Origin: Spirochaetia bacterium
GTDB lineage: Bacteria > Spirochaetota > Spirochaetia > Treponematales > Breznakiellaceae
Direction of reading: 5' to 3'
DNA length: 26,051 bases
NCBI GenBank assembly: GCA_025997755.1
Contig: BNVA01000010.1
Location: forward strand, 1 to 26,051
Part shown: positions 23,257-26,051 of the stretch, piece after piece
Numbering within the stretch: the stretch's first letter is position 1
Layout of the letters: the number at the start of each line of letters is the position of its first letter
Position numbers and translations under genes: made by a program
The notes under the pieces: generated by a model
What the model was told of the DNA's origin: nothing
The model's database searches: none
What the model saw: only the letters and a program-made list of their open reading frames with translations

Positions 23257-23288
23257 ATTTAGTTATTTTGTGTAAAACTTAAATAGTT

Positions 23289-23308
23289 TATAATATTAGG
23301 ATAATCAA
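23289..23308 (+). promoter_or_regulatory. -10 box and ribosome binding site of the methyltransferase gene
   Basis: TATAAT at 23289-23294 (the -35 is weak, TTGTGT with a 15-bp spacer) and TTAGGA at 23296-23301, about 8 nt before ATG 23310. The start of this gene is therefore well supported, the promoter less so. Confidence 0.4.
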
Positions 23309-23309
23309 T

Positions 23310-23933
23310 ATGTTTAAGAATGTTATAAAATATGTTGGCGGTAATTTTGGAAATCCTAATGGAACCGGCGGAAAAATCTCTGCCAAACTAATGAACATTA
23401 TAAATCAAAAGCAATACAAAGCCGTATTAAAAAATATAAATATAGAATCCAATAATACCGTTTTGGATATTGGTTTTGGTAATGGATATTTAATAAATAA
23501 ATTATTCAAACAAAATAACAATATCAATATTTATGGAATAGAAATATCCAATGATATGTTAAACAAAGTAAAAAATAAAAACACAGAAAAAATAAGCAAT
23601 GGATCATTAAAATTGTTTTTAGAGAATATTGTTAAAACATCATTTGAAGAAAGCACATTCGATAAAATCTATACTGTAAATACGGTATATTTTTGGAATG
23701 AATTGAACAAATGTTTTTCTGAAATTAAAAGGATATTAAAGCCAAACGGAATGTTTATAAATGTAATATATACCAAAGAATATTTGGATAAAATAATATA
23801 TACTAAATATGGCTTTAATAAATATAGTAAAGACGAAATAGAAGAAATAACAAAAGAAAATGGAATGAAAATAATAAAGACAATAGAAATAAAGAAAAAT
23901 AAATCCTATTGTATAATATCAAGCCTCAGTTAG
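23310..23933 (+). CDS. Class I SAM-dependent methyltransferase, AT-rich, likely acquired
   Basis: A 207-residue Rossmann-fold methyltransferase. Motif I VLDIGFGNGY is at 51-60, with an acidic motif II end (IYGIEIS) and a motif IV-like IYTVNTVYFW segment, then KRILKPNG. The N-terminus GNPNGTGGKISAKLMN is common in small unassigned methyltransferases. The substrate is unknown. Codon use is extremely A/T-rich with many Lys, Asn and Ile residues, unlike any neighbour. It lies beside a palindromic repeat, and its stop overlaps the livM stop by 8 bp. Together these suggest horizontal transfer. Confidence 0.85.
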   Translation: MFKNVIKYVGGNFGNPNGTGGKISAKLMNIINQKQYKAVLKNINIESNNTVLDIGFGNGYLINKLFKQNNNINIYGIEISNDMLNKVKNKNTEKISNGSLKLFLENIVKTSFEESTFDKIYTVNTVYFWNELNKCFSEIKRILKPNGMFINVIYTKEYLDKIIYTKYGFNKYSKDEIEEITKENGMKIIKTIEIKKNKSYCIISSLS

Positions 23934-24906
23934 CCGCATTTGTATGGGTTTTCTTTTTAAACAGCCTGCTTACAAGGCGGACGAAGGAAAGCTCTTTCAT
24001 TCCCAAAAGACCCTGCGGTCGGTACAGCATCACTATTATCAGAATTAGCGGGTAGATTAGCAGGCGGTATTCCTGCAGGAAGCGCAAAAACTCCTGCAAA
24101 TAGGTAAGTACATAGGCGGCAAGGATTGAGCCGGTCATTGAGCCCATGCCGCCCAGCACGACGAATATCAGGTAGTCTATGCTCTTGTTGAAAGAGGCTA
24201 TGTCGGGTTTTACAAAACCTATCACCATGGCGTATAACGCGCCGCCTATGCCGGCTATGAAAGCTGCTATAACAAAGCCTGTCATCTTGTAGCGGAAAAC
24301 CCCTATACCGGAAGAATTCGCAGCGATCTCGTCTTCGCGGACGGCTAGGATCGCCCTGCCGTAACTTGAGCGTAAAAAATTTTGCGATAGGATCACTATA
24401 AGCGTTAGGGTTGCCGTTACGGTAAGAAATGAAAGCGCGGGTGCGAAAGAAAGTATCGTAGGAAACTGTCTGCCGTTAGCTCCACCTGTTATTCCGCGCA
24501 AGTTTGTTAGTATAACCCTGATTATTTCGCCAAAACCAAGCGTAACTATTGCAAGGTAGTCACCCGTAAGTTTTAGGGTAGGAAAACCGATTAGAAATCC
24601 TATAAAAGCGGCTAGGAGCGCGGCAAGAATAGTCGCAAGAGGCAGGGGCAGGTGTAATTCCAGCGAAAAAAATATACAGGAATAGGCGCCTATTGCCATA
24701 AAACCGGCTTGCCCTATGGAAAGCTGTCCCGTTATTCCTGTTATCATGTTTACGCTTACCGCAAGAATGGCATTTACGCCCGCCACCGTGATAATTTGAG
24801 CCAAATAAGCGTCGATTATGTCAAATTTTATCAAAATTGAAGGGACAACGGTTAAAAAAACCGAAAAACCCGCCAAAATCGTAAAATTTTTTCCCTTGTC
24901 CCTCAT
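23926..24906 (-). CDS. livM: Branched-chain amino acid ABC transporter permease LivM
   Basis: A 326-residue permease with eight to ten hydrophobic helices. The family segments ITGQLSIGQAGFMAIGAY and GDYLAIVTLGFGEIIR, and the ATPase-contact loop GRAILAVREDEIAA, are clear. ATG 24906 is preceded by GAGGGAAG. It pairs with LivH to form the membrane channel. After its stop comes a convergent gene, so no livG or livF follows it as in the usual livHMGF order. Confidence 0.93.
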   Translation of the reverse strand: MRDKGKNFTILAGFSVFLTVVPSILIKFDIIDAYLAQIITVAGVNAILAVSVNMITGITGQLSIGQAGFMAIGAYSCIFFSLELHLPLPLATILAALLAAFIGFLIGFPTLKLTGDYLAIVTLGFGEIIRVILTNLRGITGGANGRQFPTILSFAPALSFLTVTATLTLIVILSQNFLRSSYGRAILAVREDEIAANSSGIGVFRYKMTGFVIAAFIAGIGGALYAMVIGFVKPDIASFNKSIDYLIFVVLGGMGSMTGSILAAYVLTYLQEFLRFLQEYRLLIYPLILIIVMLYRPQGLLGMKELSFVRLVSRLFKKKTHTNAAN

Positions 24907-24937
24907 TACTTCTTCCCTCGTCCCATCATACTTTTAT

Positions 24938-25837
24938 CTAAACTTTGACCCTAGTCTTAGCTCCCATTATCCCCGTCGGTTTAACAAGCAGTATGATTAT
25001 CAGGATCGAGAACGTTACGGCATCCGAGTACTGCGAGGAGATAAAACCTTTGGTGAGCGTTTCCGCAACGCCAAGCGCGATACCGCCTATCATAGCGCCG
25101 GGTATAGAGCCTATGCCCCCAAAAACCGCAGCGACAAACGCCTTTAACCCGGGCATAGTGCCCATAGTCGGTGATATTTGCGGGTAGGCAAACGCAAAAA
25201 GTATACCGCCGGCAGCCGCAAGCACCGAGCCTATGGCAAAGGTAAACGAAATCGTGTTGTCTACGGAGATGCCCATAAGGCTTGCCGTCTGCATATCGAA
25301 GGAAACCGAACGCATAGCCTTTCCGCGTTTTGTGTAGGTTATGATGTAGTTCAGCATCAGCATAAGCACGGCGGACACCACAATCACTATAACTTGGATA
25401 TTTGAAATCGAAAAAGCGCCTATATTGATGTTGTTTACCTCGGGGCGCGGAAATTGCCTCGGATTAGGACCAATGAATGGCAGCACCCTCGCCGCGTTCT
25501 GCAAAATCAGGGAAATGGCTATTGCGGTGATAAGCGAGTTAAGACGGGGGGCGCTCCTTAGCGGACGGTAGGCAAGCCGCTCAATTACCACACCCAAAAT
25601 TGCGCAAAGGCTCATAGAGAAGACAAAGGCAAGCAGAATCGACCACGGGCTAACCCCAAGGAGCATAAACACGAAGTAACCTGAGTACGCGCCCGCCATA
25701 AGAATATCTCCGTGCGCAAAATTTATGAGCAGCACGATGCCGTATACCATCGTATAGCCCAGCGCGATCAACGCGTATATGCTGCCAAGTGAGAGACCGT
25801 TTATAAGCTGTTGGAAGAAAATACCGCCGCTGCCCAT
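24938..25837 (-). CDS. livH: Branched-chain amino acid ABC transporter permease LivH
   Basis: A 299-residue permease with the family N-terminus QLINGLSLGSIYALIALGYT, then YGIVLLINFAHGDILM and the ATPase-contact loop GKAMRSVSFDMQTASLMGI. ATG 25837 has AAAGGA upstream. It lies 31 bp before livM. The gene for the binding protein (livJ), often directly upstream, is not there: an insertion sequence begins about 100 bp away. Confidence 0.94.
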   Translation of the reverse strand: MGSGGIFFQQLINGLSLGSIYALIALGYTMVYGIVLLINFAHGDILMAGAYSGYFVFMLLGVSPWSILLAFVFSMSLCAILGVVIERLAYRPLRSAPRLNSLITAIAISLILQNAARVLPFIGPNPRQFPRPEVNNINIGAFSISNIQVIVIVVSAVLMLMLNYIITYTKRGKAMRSVSFDMQTASLMGISVDNTISFTFAIGSVLAAAGGILFAFAYPQISPTMGTMPGLKAFVAAVFGGIGSIPGAMIGGIALGVAETLTKGFISSQYSDAVTFSILIIILLVKPTGIMGAKTRVKV

Positions 25838-25943
25838 TATATCCTTTCTATAACCAGCATAGTTTGATCAAAGCTAAGTTACAAGCACCACAGAGGGTGT
25901 CGGCGCTCACGGCTATCTGTAGGCTGTTAAAAATCAGTGATAA
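25838..25943. other. Spacer between livH and the insertion sequence
   Basis: About 106 bp with the livH ribosome binding site and no recognisable gene. No strong livH promoter is apparent; the normal promoter or upstream operon may lie beyond the insertion sequence. Confidence 0.4.
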
Positions 25944-26051
25944 TGTCCCCTTAATAAATCAATAGAAATGTCCCCCTCTGGTAAGATTAGATGGGAGGCA
26001 AAGATGGCTGGCAGAATAGCGATGGGACAGAAAGATTTATTGAGGAGCAAA
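25944..26051 (+). mobile_element. Left end of an insertion sequence (ISNCY/IS481-like), cut by the window edge
   Basis: Two TGTCCCC motifs (25944-25950 and 25969-25975) precede a transposase start. TGTCCCC-type termini followed by a gene starting like this are typical, from memory, of ISNCY/IS481-like elements. The exact boundary and target duplication cannot be set because the other end is outside the window. Confidence 0.55.
26004..26051 (+). CDS. Transposase, N-terminal 16 codons only
   Basis: ATG 26004 has GGGAGG 5 nt upstream and encodes MAGRIAMGQKDLLRSK, then leaves the window. The M-x-G-x-I-x-M-x-Q-K-(D/E)-L pattern matches the N-terminus of a common helix-turn-helix/integrase-core transposase group (ISNCY). 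With so few residues the family is tentative. Confidence 0.55.
   Translation, partial: MAGRIAMGQKDLLRSK

Overview
The window looks like chromosomal DNA of an anaerobic, Treponema-like spirochaete of mid-range GC. This assignment is an inference. It rests on the FabV-type enoyl reductase (the family whose classic member is the Treponema denticola trans-2-enoyl-CoA reductase), a ferredoxin-linked 2-oxoacid oxidoreductase, a treponeme-like outer-membrane barrel protein, and GC-rich palindromic repeats. No rRNA, tRNA or CRISPR array was seen.

Layout. (1) 1-1907, + strand: the 3' end of an outer-membrane beta-barrel gene, then an AT-rich MNT/HEPN two-gene cassette. (2) 14276-2054, - strand: a tightly packed 14-gene operon, fabF-fabZ-fabV-accB-accC-accD-accA-(four 2-oxoacid:ferredoxin oxidoreductase genes)-fabH-fabD-fabG. 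It holds acetyl-CoA carboxylase, the elongation cycle and the initiation step of type II fatty acid synthesis. The oxidoreductase can make acyl-CoA from 2-oxoacids and lies directly before fabH, so it may supply FabH with primers. FabD carries an in-frame, about 84-bp palindromic repeat insertion. acpP is not present. (3) 17699-14413, - strand: an energy-coupling-factor nickel/cobalt uptake operon, nikK-nikL-cbiM-cbiQ-cbiO. Its promoter is strong, with an inverted repeat at +1 and a leader that can sequester the ribosome binding site. (4) 21359-17985, - strand: a zinc uptake operon with a small Cys/His membrane protein, znuA, znuC, and a permease ORF that continues in frame into a lipoprotein-like domain. 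(5) 21421-23113: comF (+) converging with an EamA-type exporter (-). (6) 23114-23933: a palindromic repeat and a very AT-rich methyltransferase gene, probably acquired. (7) 25837-23926, - strand: livH-livM permeases with no ATPase or binding protein beside them; an insertion sequence starts about 100 bp upstream and runs off the window.

Together these are a housekeeping lipid operon, two metal-uptake operons that share a short promoter/leader motif, and accessory cassettes at the edges. The points most worth follow-up are the repeat inside fabD, the oxidoreductase-FabH linkage, the dual-product znuB ORF, the structured nikK leader, and two promoters placed so close to ATG that the mRNAs should be leaderless (fabF, eamA).
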